Counted from the stretch's first letter, positions 1 to 8,650 are shown. The stretch is 64,000 nucleotides of DNA from Rhodobacteraceae bacterium HLUCCA08 (GCA_001314655.1 LJSF01000006.1:62001-126000); one strand, 5' to 3'. Notes: generated by a model from the letters alone, not told the origin. Translations and numbers: made by a program.

Positions 1-5
1 CCCCC

Positions 6-413
6 ATGTCCGTCCGCTATGCCCGCTACATCCCCGCGCTGTTCTTCGCGATGGCCGTGACCAACCTCGGGATGGGGCTGACGCTGGTGTCGCAGACCGG
101 CGAATTCCAGTTCCCGGTCGTGATCGGCGCGGTCCTTCTGGTCGCCGCGCTGTCCATGTGGCGGGCGCGGATGATGGTGCTGCATGACGACCGGCTGGGC
201 CTGCAGAACCCGATGGGGATGGAGCTGCGCCGCTACCGGTTCGACCAGCTGCGGATCGAGACGACGGGCAAGGGCCGCGTCCTCTATGGCACGGCACCGG
301 GCAAGGCGCCGAAACGGCTGCTGGCCGAAACCGGGCTGACCTATGACCGGGCCGATGCGCGCGCCCTGCTGGATGCGCTGACCCGGCGCCTGCAGGCTCC
401 GGGCCGCGCTTGA
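6..413 (+). CDS. Small membrane protein with PH-like C-terminal part
   Basis: This 135-residue protein is not recognised as a named family. Two hydrophobic segments (about residues 9-28 and 36-52) form a hairpin typical of bacterial PH-like (bPH2/YdbT-type) membrane proteins. A basic soluble part follows, in which the stretch after WRARMMVLHDDRLGLQNP looks like the start of a PH-like beta barrel. That assignment is an inference from the pattern only. The gene ends 54 bases before gatB on the same strand. The ATG lies five bases from the window edge, so its ribosome-binding site and any operon partner upstream cannot be seen. GC3 is high and native-looking, which supports it being a real gene. 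Confidence 0.7.
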   Translation: MSVRYARYIPALFFAMAVTNLGMGLTLVSQTGEFQFPVVIGAVLLVAALSMWRARMMVLHDDRLGLQNPMGMELRRYRFDQLRIETTGKGRVLYGTAPGKAPKRLLAETGLTYDRADARALLDALTRRLQAPGRA

Positions 414-467
414 AGCGGCGCGGGGCTTGGACTAGAGCATGGGGCCACACCCGATGCGGAGGCCCCG

Positions 468-1979
468 ATGCTGGATCTGACCTATGACACCCCGAAACCC
501 AAGGTGATCGCCGGCGCGACCGGGGATTGGGAACTGGTGATCGGGATGGAGGTCCATGCCCAGGTCAGTTCCCGGGCCAAGCTGTTTTCCGGCGCCTCGA
601 CGCAATTCGGGGCCGAGCCGAACAGCAATGTCGCCTTCGTCGATGCCGGCATGCCCGGGATGCTGCCGGTGATCAACGAGGGCTGCGTGGCGCTGGCGGT
701 CAGGACGGGGTTGGGCCTGAAGGCCGAAATCAACCTGAAATCCGCCTTCGATCGCAAGAATTACTTCTACCCCGACCTGCCCCAGGGCTACCAGATTTCC
801 CAGCTCTATCATCCGATTGTCGGCGAAGGCGAAGTGCTGGTCGAACTCGGCGACGGCACCGCGCGGCGGGTGCGGATCGAACGGATCCACCTGGAACAGG
901 ATGCCGGCAAGTCGATCCATGACATGGACCCGGCGATGTCCTTTGTCGACCTGAACCGCACCGGCGTCGCGCTGATGGAAATCGTCAGCCGCCCCGATAT
1001 CCGCGGCCCCGAAGAGGCCGCCGCCTATGTCACCAAGCTGCGGCAGATCCTGCGCTACCTGGGCACCTGCGACGGCAACATGCAGAACGGCAACCTGCGG
1101 GCCGATGTGAACGTGTCCGTCTGCCGCCCCGGCCAATACGAGAAATATCAGGAAACGCAGGATTTTTCCCATCTGGGCACCCGCTGCGAGATCAAGAACA
1201 TGAACTCCATGCGGTTCATCCAGGCCGCGATCGACCACGAGGCCCGGCGCCAGATCGCGATCCTCGAGGATGGCGGCAGCGTCACCCAGGAAACCCGCCT
1301 GTATGATCCGGACAAGAACGAAACCCGGTCGATGCGCTCCAAGGAAGAGGCGCATGATTACCGTTATTTCCCCGATCCCGATCTGCTGCCGCTCGAGATC
1401 GAACAGGCCTGGGTCGACGACATCGCCGCGCAGCTGCCGGAACTGCCGGACGCCAAGAAGGCGCGGTTCATCGCCGACTTCGGGCTGAGCGATTACGATG
1501 CCTCCGTCCTGACCGCCGAGGCGGAAAACGCCGCCTATTTCGAAGCGGTCGCGGAAGGGCGTGATGGCAAGATGGCGGCCAATTGGGTGATCAACGAATT
1601 GTTCGGACGGCTCAAGAAGGAAGGCCATGACATCACCGAAACCCCGGTCGGCCCGGCCCAGCTGGGCGGGATCATCGAGCTGATTTCCAAGGGCGACATC
1701 AGCGGCAAGATCGCCAAGGACCTGTTCGAGATCGTCTATACCGAAGGCGGCGATCCCGCTGAAATCGTTGAAGAACGGGGCATGCGTCAGGTCACCGATA
1801 CCGGCGCGATCGAGGCCGCGGTGGACCAGGTGATCGCCGACAACCCGGCCCAGGTCGAAAAGGCCCGGGCCAATCCGAAGCTGGCCGGCTGGTTCGTCGG
1901 GCAGGTGATGAAGGCGACCGGCGGCAAGGCCAACCCCAAGGCGGTGAACGAGATCGTCAGCGCCAGGCTGGGGCTCTAG
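468..1979 (+). CDS. gatB: Aspartyl/glutamyl-tRNA(Asn/Gln) amidotransferase subunit B
   Basis: GatB activates mischarged Glu-tRNA(Gln) or Asp-tRNA(Asn) by phosphorylation; the GatCAB complex then amidates it with ammonia from GatA. The 503-residue length matches the family. The N-terminal GatB/GatE core opens with the conserved [12 protein letters not shown] and contains [27 protein letters not shown] and [11 protein letters not shown]. The C-terminal tRNA-binding YqeY-like domain ends with a [12 protein letters not shown]-type motif. An AGGAGG-like site (GCGGAGG) six bases upstream fixes the ATG. gatA and gatC are not adjacent, so the operon is split. The 5' neighbour is a membrane protein and the 3' neighbour an unrelated methyltransferase. 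Confidence 0.98.
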   Translation: MLDLTYDTPKPKVIAGATGDWELVIGMEVHAQVSSRAKLFSGASTQFGAEPNSNVAFVDAGMPGMLPVINEGCVALAVRTGLGLKAEINLKSAFDRKNYFYPDLPQGYQISQLYHPIVGEGEVLVELGDGTARRVRIERIHLEQDAGKSIHDMDPAMSFVDLNRTGVALMEIVSRPDIRGPEEAAAYVTKLRQILRYLGTCDGNMQNGNLRADVNVSVCRPGQYEKYQETQDFSHLGTRCEIKNMNSMRFIQAAIDHEARRQIAILEDGGSVTQETRLYDPDKNETRSMRSKEEAHDYRYFPDPDLLPLEIEQAWVDDIAAQLPELPDAKKARFIADFGLSDYDASVLTAEAENAAYFEAVAEGRDGKMAANWVINELFGRLKKEGHDITETPVGPAQLGGIIELISKGDISGKIAKDLFEIVYTEGGDPAEIVEERGMRQVTDTGAIEAAVDQVIADNPAQVEKARANPKLAGWFVGQVMKATGGKANPKAVNEIVSARLGL

Positions 1980-1998
1980 AATCGCCTTGCGGTATCGC

Positions 1999-2030
1999 GT
2001 CGGTACAACGTCGGTATCACGTCGGTGCCG
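1999..2030 (+). repeat. Three direct repeats with 11-bp period upstream of the methyltransferase
   Basis: GTCGGTA occurs at 1999-2005 and 2010-2016, and GTCGGTG at 2021-2027. Including the flanks, the unit is roughly GTCGGTANNAC repeated exactly every 11 bases, about one helical turn. It lies between gatB and the methyltransferase, a little over 100 bases before the chosen methyltransferase start. Phased repeats like this often bind a small regulator, but none is encoded here, so the role is unknown. Confidence 0.45.
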
Positions 2031-2135
2031 GGCGCGCGCTGGCCCCGCAACGCCCCCTGCCCTGTAGACGCGCGCCCTAACCCGTGGTTAATCTTGCCCA
2101 ACCAAAAAGAACGGGCAGTGCGGGGGGCGTGTGTG

Positions 2136-3821
2136 ATGGGCAATCACCTGTATTACGGCGACAACCTGGAAGTGCTGCGCGACAGCATCGCCGATGACAG
2201 CGTCGACCTGATCTATCTGGACCCGCCGTTCAATTCCAACGCCAGCTACAACGTGCTGTTCAAGGGGCCGTCGGGGAACGACAGCGCGGCACAGATCGAG
2301 GCGTTCGACGACACCTGGCACTGGACGGATGCGGCGGAGGAGGCCTTTGGCGACGTGCTGCGCTCGGGCAACGGGGCGGCGGCCGAGATGCTGCGCGCCA
2401 TGCGGTCGTTCCTGGGTGAGAACGACATGATGGCCTATCTCGCCATGATGGCCGTGCGGCTTCTGGAACTGCACCGCGTGCTCAAGCCCACCGGGTCGCT
2501 CTATCTGCACTGCGACCCGACGGCGAGCCACTACCTGAAGATCCTGCTGGATGCGGTGTTCGGGGCGCGGAACTTTCGGAATGAGGTGATCTGGAAACGA
2601 ACAAGCTCCGCGAACAACCCAAGGCGCTGGGGCCCAGTCCACGATTGCATCCATTTCTACTCAAAGACCGAAAATTTTGAATGGAATAAGATATTTGAAG
2701 AAGGCGGCGAAGAAATCTTTAGATCGCACGATTTTCTAAGAGACAGCGACGGGAATGTGTTTCGAGCGCGGGACTTGACGGGTTCCGGGCTGAGGACGGG
2801 GGAGTCTGGAAGGGCTTGGAAAGAATATGATCCTTCGCAGATTGGTCGACATTGGGCGATTTCAAAATCATCAATGGCAAGCGCCTATCCAAATATTGAC
2901 GCAACCAAATTGACCTCTCAGGAAAAGCTTGATCTCCTCGAAAAAAAGGGCCTGATATATGTTCCAACGGCAAAGAAGGGCACCAAAATGCCGATGCCTA
3001 GGCTGAAATTGCCAGTAGACGGACGGATTGCAGCACGTGACGTTGTTACTGATATTCCACCACTTAATTCCCAAGCCCAAGAACGCCTCGGCTACCCCAC
3101 CCAGAAACCCGTCGCCCTGCTCGAACGCATCGTCTCGGCCTCGTCCAACCCCGGCGACGTGGTGCTCGACCCGTTCTGCGGCTGCGGCACCACCGTCCAC
3201 GCCGCCGAGAAGCTCGGCCGCAACTGGATCGGCATCGACGTGACCCACCTTGCCATCGGCCTGATCGAGAAACGCTTGCGCGACGCCTTCCCGAAGGTCG
3301 AATTCACCACCCACGGCGTGCCCCAAGACCTGGCCGGCGCGCGCGACATGGCCCGCCGGGGCCGCGAGGACAAGAATTACTATTTCGAATTCGAGAAATG
3401 GGCCCTGTCGCTGATCAACGCCCAGCCCGGCAACCTTGGCAAGAAGGGCGCGGACCGGGGCATCGACGGTAATGTCTATTTCGGCAAGACGCAGCGCGCC
3501 ATCGTCAGTGTCAAGGCGGGCGACAACGTGGGCGTCAGCATGATCCGCGACCTGCGCGGCGTGATCGAACGCGAAGGCGCCGAGATCGGCATCTTCCTGA
3601 CCCTGACCGAGCCCAAGAAGACCATGATCACCGAGGCGGCGGCGGCGGGGCAGTTCGAGATGGAGGGGTTCGAGCCGGTGCCGCGCATCCAGATCGTGAC
3701 CATCGAACAGGCGCTGGAGCTGCGCGACCGCGCCGTGCGCCTGCCCGCCCGCCGCGACGACGCCTTCAAGCGCGCCGCCCGCGAAGAGGACCGGGGGGCG
3801 CAGGGCGCACTGGACCTGTAG
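2136..3821 (+). CDS. Orphan beta-class N4/N6 DNA methyltransferase with C-terminal nuclease-like module
   Basis: Predicted site-specific DNA adenine-N6 or cytosine-N4 methyltransferase of 561 residues. The catalytic motif DPPF (residues 29-32) precedes the AdoMet-binding motif DPFCGCGTT (345-353), which is the beta-class (CcrM-like) order. Residues about 147-312 between them should be the target-recognition domain. DNA there (about 2575-3070) is strikingly AT-rich: 19 of 60 bases are G/C at 2641-2700 against 41 of 60 at 3121-3180. It also uses codons such as AGA, ATA and CTA that are rare in the rest of the gene. After the methylase, residues about 425-550 hold KKGADRGIDG and an IVSVKAG strand (Lys460). 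This resembles an Mrr/PD-(D/E)xK nuclease fold with Ser where an acid is usual, so cleavage activity is uncertain. The upstream in-frame start at 2025 was rejected because conserved sequence begins at MGNHLYYGDN. No separate restriction gene lies beside it. Confidence 0.9.
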   Translation: MGNHLYYGDNLEVLRDSIADDSVDLIYLDPPFNSNASYNVLFKGPSGNDSAAQIEAFDDTWHWTDAAEEAFGDVLRSGNGAAAEMLRAMRSFLGENDMMAYLAMMAVRLLELHRVLKPTGSLYLHCDPTASHYLKILLDAVFGARNFRNEVIWKRTSSANNPRRWGPVHDCIHFYSKTENFEWNKIFEEGGEEIFRSHDFLRDSDGNVFRARDLTGSGLRTGESGRAWKEYDPSQIGRHWAISKSSMASAYPNIDATKLTSQEKLDLLEKKGLIYVPTAKKGTKMPMPRLKLPVDGRIAARDVVTDIPPLNSQAQERLGYPTQKPVALLERIVSASSNPGDVVLDPFCGCGTTVHAAEKLGRNWIGIDVTHLAIGLIEKRLRDAFPKVEFTTHGVPQDLAGARDMARRGREDKNYYFEFEKWALSLINAQPGNLGKKGADRGIDGNVYFGKTQRAIVSVKAGDNVGVSMIRDLRGVIEREGAEIGIFLTLTEPKKTMITEAAAAGQFEMEGFEPVPRIQIVTIEQALELRDRAVRLPARRDDAFKRAAREEDRGAQGALDL

Positions 3822-3899
3822 CGGCGCGCGGCGGCAATCACTTGGCTTGGCCGCTCGGGATTGCTAGGGTGGCCTCCGTCGCGCGGGGAGAAGTTGCGG

Positions 3900-4325
3900 A
3901 TGTTCGAATACAAGGTGGTGCCGGCACCCAAGAAGGGGCGCAAGGCCAGGGGCGTGAAGGGCAGCGACGGGCGCTTTGCCCATGCCCTGGAACACGAGAT
4001 GAACCGGATGGGCGCCGAAGGCTGGGAATTCCAGCGCGCCGATACCCTGCCCTGCGAGGAACGCGAGGGGTTGATGGGGCGCACCACATTGTTCCAGACG
4101 ATGCTGGTGTTCCGCCGTCCGCTGGCCGCGACGGCCGACGCCGCCCCGGCCGAAGAGGCCCCCGCCGCCCTGATCGAGGATCGCAGCGCCGACGCGCCGG
4201 CACAAGACAGCCCCGATGGGCCGGCCCGGGTCGCCCTGACACTGGCGCCCGAGACACGGCTGGATGCGCCGCCCCAGGCCCCGGCCGCGCCCGAGGCCGC
4301 CCCCCCCAAACACGCCGCCGAATAG
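3900..4325 (+). CDS. DUF4177 domain protein
   Basis: A 141-residue cytoplasmic protein. The N-terminal half (MFEYKVVPAPKKGRK through MGAEGWEFQRAD) matches the DUF4177 pattern of a strand MxxYKVV followed by a helix and EGWEF. The C-terminal half is an Ala/Pro/Glu-rich tail of low complexity. Function is unknown for this family. The start was set at 3900 because GGGGAG at 3885-3890 gives a good ribosome-binding site, and conservation starts there rather than at the in-frame ATG at 3861. It is convergent with bolA, whose stop lies eight bases downstream. Confidence 0.85.
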   Translation: MFEYKVVPAPKKGRKARGVKGSDGRFAHALEHEMNRMGAEGWEFQRADTLPCEEREGLMGRTTLFQTMLVFRRPLAATADAAPAEEAPAALIEDRSADAPAQDSPDGPARVALTLAPETRLDAPPQAPAAPEAAPPKHAAE

Positions 4326-4332
4326 GCGCCGT

Positions 4333-4599
4333 TCAGTCCGAAACGCTCAGCGCCAGGGCGTGGATCCGGCTCAGGATCTCGTCGCCCAGCGCGGCGTGGA
4401 TCGCCCGGTGCCGGGCCAGGCGGCTTTGCCCCTTGAAGGCGTCGGCGGCGATCTCCACATGCCAATGGCTTTCGCCCGATCCGTCATCGCCGGCATGGCC
4501 GCGATGCTTGTCGCTGTCATTGGTCACGATCAGTTGGCGGGGGGAAAACGCGGCCGTCAGCCGGTCCCGAATCTGGTGATCAAGTCCCATTATTTGCAT
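4333..4599 (-). CDS. BolA family protein
   Basis: BolA-type proteins bind monothiol glutaredoxins and [2Fe-2S] clusters and take part in iron-sulfur trafficking. The 88-residue protein shows the class II KH-like BolA fold: a helix (IRDRLTAAF), strand (QLIVTNDSDKH), the conserved GHAG and ESHWHVEI segments, and FKGQSRLARHRAIHAAL. The His in SHWHVEI and the one in RHRAIH are usual cluster-ligand positions. AAGGGGGCG precedes the ATG on the minus strand; a second ATG at 4590 is also possible. It is divergent from the J-domain gene, an arrangement seen in other alphaproteobacteria, often near cobS and cobT. Confidence 0.93.
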   Translation of the reverse strand: MQIMGLDHQIRDRLTAAFSPRQLIVTNDSDKHRGHAGDDGSGESHWHVEIAADAFKGQSRLARHRAIHAALGDEILSRIHALALSVSD

Positions 4600-4664
4600 T
4601 CGCCCCCTTCAATCTGGCCCGGCATGTTCTAAACTCCTGCGTCCGAGTCGGAAAGGTGTGCCCC

Positions 4665-5291
4665 ATGCGCAAGAACGACCCATTCGGTTTCGACATCTCG
4701 GTGTCGGCGTCCAAGAAGAAGAACCCGCGCGGACGGCGCGGGATGTCGGGCGCGTTCGAGACGTCGCAGCGGGTGTGCGAACATCCGGGCTGCGAGGAAC
4801 CTGGCAAGTACCGCGCCCCGAAAAGCCCCGACACGCTGGACGACTACCTGTGGTTCTGCAAGGATCACGTCCGCGAATACAATCTGAAGTGGAATTTCTT
4901 CGAAACCGCGTCGGAAAAGGACTACCTGGACCAGGTCGACAAGGACCGGGTCTGGGAGCGCGAAACCCGCCCCTTTTCGGCCGATGAACAGCGCGCCTGG
5001 GCGCGGCTGGGGATCGAGGATCCGCACCAGGTTCTGGGCGCCAATGCCACCCGCAACCCGGGCAAGTCGATCACCGGCACCCGCAAGCTGCCGCCCACCG
5101 AACGCCGCGCCATCGAGATCCTGGATGCCAGGGACACCATGTCCAAGACCGAGATCCGCAAGGTCTACAAGTCGTTGATCAAGGTGCTGCACCCGGACAT
5201 GAACGGCGGCGACCGATCCCAGGAGGAACAGCTGGCCGAAGTGGTCTGGGCCTGGGACCAGGTCAAGGCCAGCCGCAATTTCCGCGACTGA
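4665..5291 (+). CDS. J-domain (DnaJ-like) protein
   Basis: A 208-residue protein with a C-terminal J domain. The helix II/loop signature LIKVLHPDMNGGD carries the invariant HPD that stimulates DnaK ATPase. The N-terminal part has the pattern CEHPGC, then WFCKDH, a set of Cys and His residues that could bind one zinc; this is an inference. Classical DnaJ Gly/Phe and CxxCxGxG regions are absent, so it is a specialised co-chaperone. The start at 4665 has AAGG eight bases upstream; a GTG at 4656 overlaps that site and is less likely. In many alphaproteobacteria this gene sits directly before cobS, but here three minus-strand genes intervene. Confidence 0.92.
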   Translation: MRKNDPFGFDISVSASKKKNPRGRRGMSGAFETSQRVCEHPGCEEPGKYRAPKSPDTLDDYLWFCKDHVREYNLKWNFFETASEKDYLDQVDKDRVWERETRPFSADEQRAWARLGIEDPHQVLGANATRNPGKSITGTRKLPPTERRAIEILDARDTMSKTEIRKVYKSLIKVLHPDMNGGDRSQEEQLAEVVWAWDQVKASRNFRD

Positions 5292-5295
5292 GGCG

Positions 5296-5832
5296 TCAGC
5301 CGAACCGCCCGCGATAGCGCGCGGCCAGGTCGTCGGGGTTGTTGGGCTGGGTCATCCGCGCGGGCACGAAGATCGAATCCCGTTCGCGCTGCCAGATCCG
5401 CAGCAGCAGGTGCACCGCCACCAGGTTCGAGATCCAGATCATCATCAGCAACGGCGCCCCGGCCAGGGTCACCGCCAGGGTGAAGGGGCCGAACATGGTG
5501 CCATAGAGCGGCAGCGCCAGGGAGCCGCCGATCACGGCGCCGACGAAACTGACCCAGATGCCGCCGGCGATCCCGCGCAGCGTGCCGCCCGGCCCCTGCT
5601 GGCCCATCCGGTCGCCGGACAGGAACAGCGCGGCCATGCCGCCCAGCGCGCCGCACAGGATGATATAGCCCTCGTACCAGGTCAGGCCGCGATCGAAAAA
5701 GGCACGATCGTTCAGCTGGGTCACGGCAAGGAATGCCATGCCCGCGCCGAACAGCGCAATGATCACATAGGCCAGCGCGCGGGCGCGTTCGCCTTCGGAC
5801 CTGCGTGTCATGTCGCGCGATCTGCTGCGCAT
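5296..5832 (-). CDS. Integral membrane protein of unknown function
   Basis: A 178-residue protein with four strongly hydrophobic segments (about residues 20-40, 54-72, 90-111 and 118-144). A basic N-terminus (MRSRSRDMTRRSEGERAR) and a hydrophilic C-terminal tail of about 30 residues flank them. I do not recognise the family. The start at 5832 follows a GGAGG four bases upstream; the internal ATG at 5811 has no ribosome-binding site. It lies downstream of msrB on the same strand with a gap of 253 bases, so co-transcription is possible but not evident. Confidence 0.75.
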   Translation of the reverse strand: MRSRSRDMTRRSEGERARALAYVIIALFGAGMAFLAVTQLNDRAFFDRGLTWYEGYIILCGALGGMAALFLSGDRMGQQGPGGTLRGIAGGIWVSFVGAVIGGSLALPLYGTMFGPFTLAVTLAGAPLLMMIWISNLVAVHLLLRIWQRERDSIFVPARMTQPNNPDDLAARYRGRFG

Positions 5833-5897
5833 CCTGCCTCCAACGTTCCCGGACCCATGCCCGGGTTTTCGGGCAATAGCGTGGCTCCGGCCGGTCG

Positions 5898-5923
5898 CAA
5901 AGGAAACTGTCTGTTTCCCTTTG
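5898..5923. promoter_or_regulatory. Imperfect dyad upstream of membrane protein gene
   Basis: CAAAGGAAAC (5898-5907), TGTCT, GTTTCCCTTTG (5913-5923) form a near-perfect inverted repeat with one bulged base. It lies about 65 bases upstream of the membrane-protein start at 5832. It is not followed by a T run on either strand, so an operator is more likely than a terminator. No matching regulator is identified. Confidence 0.3.
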
Positions 5924-6085
5924 ACACGAGTTTGAACGAAGATGGTTAATCCAAGGTTTCCGGAGGCTTGCCGGTCGGGGGGCCGCGCCCTGACCGGGCC
6001 CGGCAGGCCGCGGCGACAGCGCCGCGCGCCCGATGCTCCGGCCGGCATCGCCACGGGTCGACGGGCACCGGGTGTCGCGCCGCGC

Positions 6086-6556
6086 TCAGGCCGCGCGGAA
6101 CACCAGGCTGACACCGTTGATGCAATGCCGCTTGCCGGTCGGCGGCGGGCCGTCGTCGAAGATATGGCCCAGATGGCTGCCGCAGCGCCGGCAATGGCAT
6201 TCGGTGCGCACCACCAGCAGGCGCCGGTCGGGCCGGGTGCCGATGGCATTCGGCAAGGCCTCGTAAAAGCTGGGCCAGCCGGTGCCGCTGTCGAACTTGG
6301 TCTGCGAGCTGTAAAGCGCCAGGTCGCAGCCGCGGCAATGATAGGTGCCGGGGTCGTAAAGCGCATCCAGCGGCGAGGTGAAGGCACGTTCGGTGCCCTC
6401 CTCGCGCATCACCCGGTATTCCGGTTCGCTCAGCATGGCGCGCCATTCGGCCTCGGTCCGGGTCACTTCGAAATCGCCTTCGGCCGCGCGGGCCGGCGGG
6501 GTCGCCCCCAGCGCCGTGGCCAGGGCCGCCAGGGAAAAGCTGCGTCGGTTCATCAT
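6086..6556 (-). CDS. msrB: Exported peptide-methionine (R)-S-oxide reductase
   Basis: MsrB reduces the R epimer of protein methionine sulfoxide. The 156-residue sequence has the zinc pairs C74xxC77 and C122xxC125, the SGTGWPSFY core and catalytic Cys145 in KRHCINGVSL. Residues 1-24 (MMNRRSFSLAALATALGATP) look like a twin-arginine signal peptide, ending near PARAAEG. The enzyme is therefore probably folded in the cytoplasm and exported by Tat to repair periplasmic proteins. GGAGGACCCG precedes two consecutive ATG codons; either could start. No msrA is adjacent. A membrane-protein gene follows on the same strand. Confidence 0.94.
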   Translation of the reverse strand: MMNRRSFSLAALATALGATPPARAAEGDFEVTRTEAEWRAMLSEPEYRVMREEGTERAFTSPLDALYDPGTYHCRGCDLALYSSQTKFDSGTGWPSFYEALPNAIGTRPDRRLLVVRTECHCRRCGSHLGHIFDDGPPPTGKRHCINGVSLVFRAA

Positions 6557-6648
6557 CGGGTCCTCCGTTGCCGCACATCATGGCCGGCCGGTCGGGCGCG
6601 CGCATGGCAAAACTCCCTGACCCACGGGGTTGTGACCGGGGCCGCGGC

Positions 6649-7521
6649 TCAGGGCGGCCTGGTGCTGTCCGGCGGCTGGCCCGGACTGTCGTTCAGCAGG
6701 CCGAGTTCGAGCGCCAACAACAGGATGCCGGCGGCGGCGGCGGCGCCGAGCACGGCTTGCACCAGGCCCAGCCGCTGCCAGAGCGGCCGGTCCCGGTCGG
6801 CGAACAGGCGCAGGTCGAGCGCGGCCAGCACCTCCGGGGGCGGCGGCACCGGATCGAGCCCGCCAACCATCTGCGCCAAATCGGTCCGCCAGCGATCGAC
6901 CAGCCGGGCAAAGTCGGCGTCGATAGCGATCCTGTCTTCGGCCAGCTCTGCCTCGTCGACCGGCAGCAGGCCAAGCAGACACGCGCCGGCCATTGCGGTG
7001 GCACGGGCGGTTTGCGCATTTTCCGGCGCGCCGTGCAGGCAGGCCGCCAGCACCGTCAGATCATCGCGCAGCCGGGCGCACAGGGCCCCGGGCGGCATCG
7101 CGACCCGCCGCGACAGCTGGTCCGGCGTTTCCCCCCAAAGCCAGGCGCGCTGCAGCGCCTCGGCCCGCTCCGGGGACAGGCGGCGCAGGCAGGCGTCCAG
7201 CCTTGGCGCGCAGACGCTTGGCGGCAGTGCATCTTCCGGGCCGGCCGGTCGCCGGTGCCGGCGCTCGAGCGCGATCTCGCGGGCAAGGGCGACAAGCCAG
7301 GCCTCGGCCCCGCCCCGCCCGGGTCGGCGATGCGCGGCCCGGGCGCGGATTTCGACGTAGAGGTCGGGCAGCGTCGCCTCGGCCTCGGCCCGGTTGCCCA
7401 GCAGGTGCAGCAGGACGGCGAACAGCCGCGGCGCGCTGTCGCGGTACATCGCGACAAAGGCTTCGCGGTCGCCCAGGGCGACGCGGGCCAGCCGGGTTTC
7501 GCAAGTGGGGGCCGCGCTCAT
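6649..7521 (-). CDS. Fused ECF sigma-like and anti-sigma-like membrane protein
   Basis: This 290-residue protein appears to join two partners usually encoded separately. Residues about 5-90 resemble ECF sigma region 2 ([20 protein letters not shown], then [19 protein letters not shown] and [15 protein letters not shown]). Residues about 105-155 resemble region 4 ([20 protein letters not shown], followed by a helix-turn-helix-like stretch). Residues about 178-245 match the cytoplasmic part of RskA-type anti-sigma factors ([48 protein letters not shown]). One membrane segment follows ([20 protein letters not shown]). The usual acidic region-2 residues are partly lost. It is divergent from cobS. 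ATG 7521 was chosen; a GTG lies three bases upstream. The family resemblance is from pattern recognition and needs a profile search. Confidence 0.7.
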   Translation of the reverse strand: MSAAPTCETRLARVALGDREAFVAMYRDSAPRLFAVLLHLLGNRAEAEATLPDLYVEIRARAAHRRPGRGGAEAWLVALAREIALERRHRRPAGPEDALPPSVCAPRLDACLRRLSPERAEALQRAWLWGETPDQLSRRVAMPPGALCARLRDDLTVLAACLHGAPENAQTARATAMAGACLLGLLPVDEAELAEDRIAIDADFARLVDRWRTDLAQMVGGLDPVPPPPEVLAALDLRLFADRDRPLWQRLGLVQAVLGAAAAAGILLLALELGLLNDSPGQPPDSTRPP

Positions 7522-7643
7522 CACCGACCATCAAGGCCGGAAAGCCGGCGCGGCGCAAGCGTCGCGTTGGCGCCCCTTGCAGCCTGCAGCGGAATGGTGC
7601 ATCCCCAATCGGGCACAATCCGAGACGACGAAAGGCACAGCCC

Positions 7644-8630
7644 ATGGCCGACGGAACGATCGACCCGCAGGCGAAACCGACCGAGGATCTTTCGGTCCGG
7701 GACGTGTTCGGCATCGATACCGACATGCATGTAAAGGGCTTCGCCGAGCGCACCGACCGGGTGCCCGAGATCGACAGCACCTACAAGTTCGACCCGGAAA
7801 CGACGCTCGCGATCCTGGCCGGATTCGGCTACAACCGGCGGGTGATGATCCAGGGCTATCACGGCACCGGGAAATCGACCCATATCGAACAGGTCGCCGC
7901 GCGGCTCAACTGGCCCGCCGTGCGGGTCAACCTGGACAGCCATATCAGCCGGATCGACCTGATCGGCAAGGATGCGATCAAGCTGCGCGACGGCAAGCAG
8001 GTGACCGAATTCCACGAAGGCATCCTGCCCTGGGCGCTGCGCAACCCGGTGGCCATCGTGTTCGACGAATACGATGCCGGCCGCGCCGACGTGATGTTCG
8101 TCATCCAGCGGGTGCTGGAACATGACGGCAAGTTGACCCTGCTGGACCAGAACGAGATCATCACCCCGCATCCCTGTTTCCGTCTGTTCGCCACCGCCAA
8201 TACGGTCGGCCTGGGCGACACGACCGGGCTGTATCACGGGGTGCAGCAGATCAACCAGGCGCAGATGGACCGCTGGTCGCTGGTGGCGACGCTGAACTAC
8301 CTGAGCCACGATGCCGAAACCGCGATCGTGCTGTCCAAGGCGCCGCATTACAATTCCGAAAAGGGGCGCAAGACGCTCAGCCAGATGGTGACGGTCGCCG
8401 ACCTGACCCGGACCGCCTTCATGGCCGGCGACCTGTCGACGGTGATGAGCCCGCGCACGGTGATCAACTGGGCCGAGAATGCGCGCATTTTCGGCGATGT
8501 GGGCTATGCCTTCCGGCTGTCCTTCCTGAACAAGTGCGACGAGCTGGAACGCTCGACCGTGGCCGAGTTCTACCAGCGCTGTTTCGACGAGGAATTGCCC
8601 GAAAGCGCGGCGTCGCTTTCACTGGGGTGA
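7644..8630 (+). CDS. cobS: Aerobic cobaltochelatase subunit CobS
   Basis: CobS is the AAA+ ATPase subunit of the ATP-dependent CobNST chelatase, which inserts cobalt into hydrogenobyrinic acid a,c-diamide in aerobic cobalamin synthesis. At 328 residues it matches the usual length. It shows Walker [10 protein letters not shown], the MoxR-like Walker B region ([18 protein letters not shown]), sensor residues in [19 protein letters not shown] and the conserved N-terminal [17 protein letters not shown] eight bases upstream supports the ATG; the longer in-frame ORF before it is not coding-like. cobT follows 770 bases downstream on the same strand with one gene between them. Confidence 0.97.
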   Translation: MADGTIDPQAKPTEDLSVRDVFGIDTDMHVKGFAERTDRVPEIDSTYKFDPETTLAILAGFGYNRRVMIQGYHGTGKSTHIEQVAARLNWPAVRVNLDSHISRIDLIGKDAIKLRDGKQVTEFHEGILPWALRNPVAIVFDEYDAGRADVMFVIQRVLEHDGKLTLLDQNEIITPHPCFRLFATANTVGLGDTTGLYHGVQQINQAQMDRWSLVATLNYLSHDAETAIVLSKAPHYNSEKGRKTLSQMVTVADLTRTAFMAGDLSTVMSPRTVINWAENARIFGDVGYAFRLSFLNKCDELERSTVAEFYQRCFDEELPESAASLSLG

Positions 8631-8631
8631 T

Positions 8632-8650
8632 GGTGGGGTGAAACCCCACC
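8632..8650 (+). terminator. Hairpin immediately after cobS
   Basis: GGTGGGGT, GAA, ACCCCACC is a perfect 8-bp stem with a 3-base loop starting one base after the cobS stop codon. No T run follows on the plus strand, so termination would be weak or Rho-assisted. The same palindrome is, to my recollection, frequent between genes in this bacterial family, so it may be a repeat rather than a dedicated terminator. Confidence 0.5.

Noticed and set aside
2136-3821. Prophage or genomic island around the methyltransferase
   Set aside because: No integrase, phage structural gene, attachment repeat or tRNA flank is present, and only the central part of the gene has foreign-looking composition.
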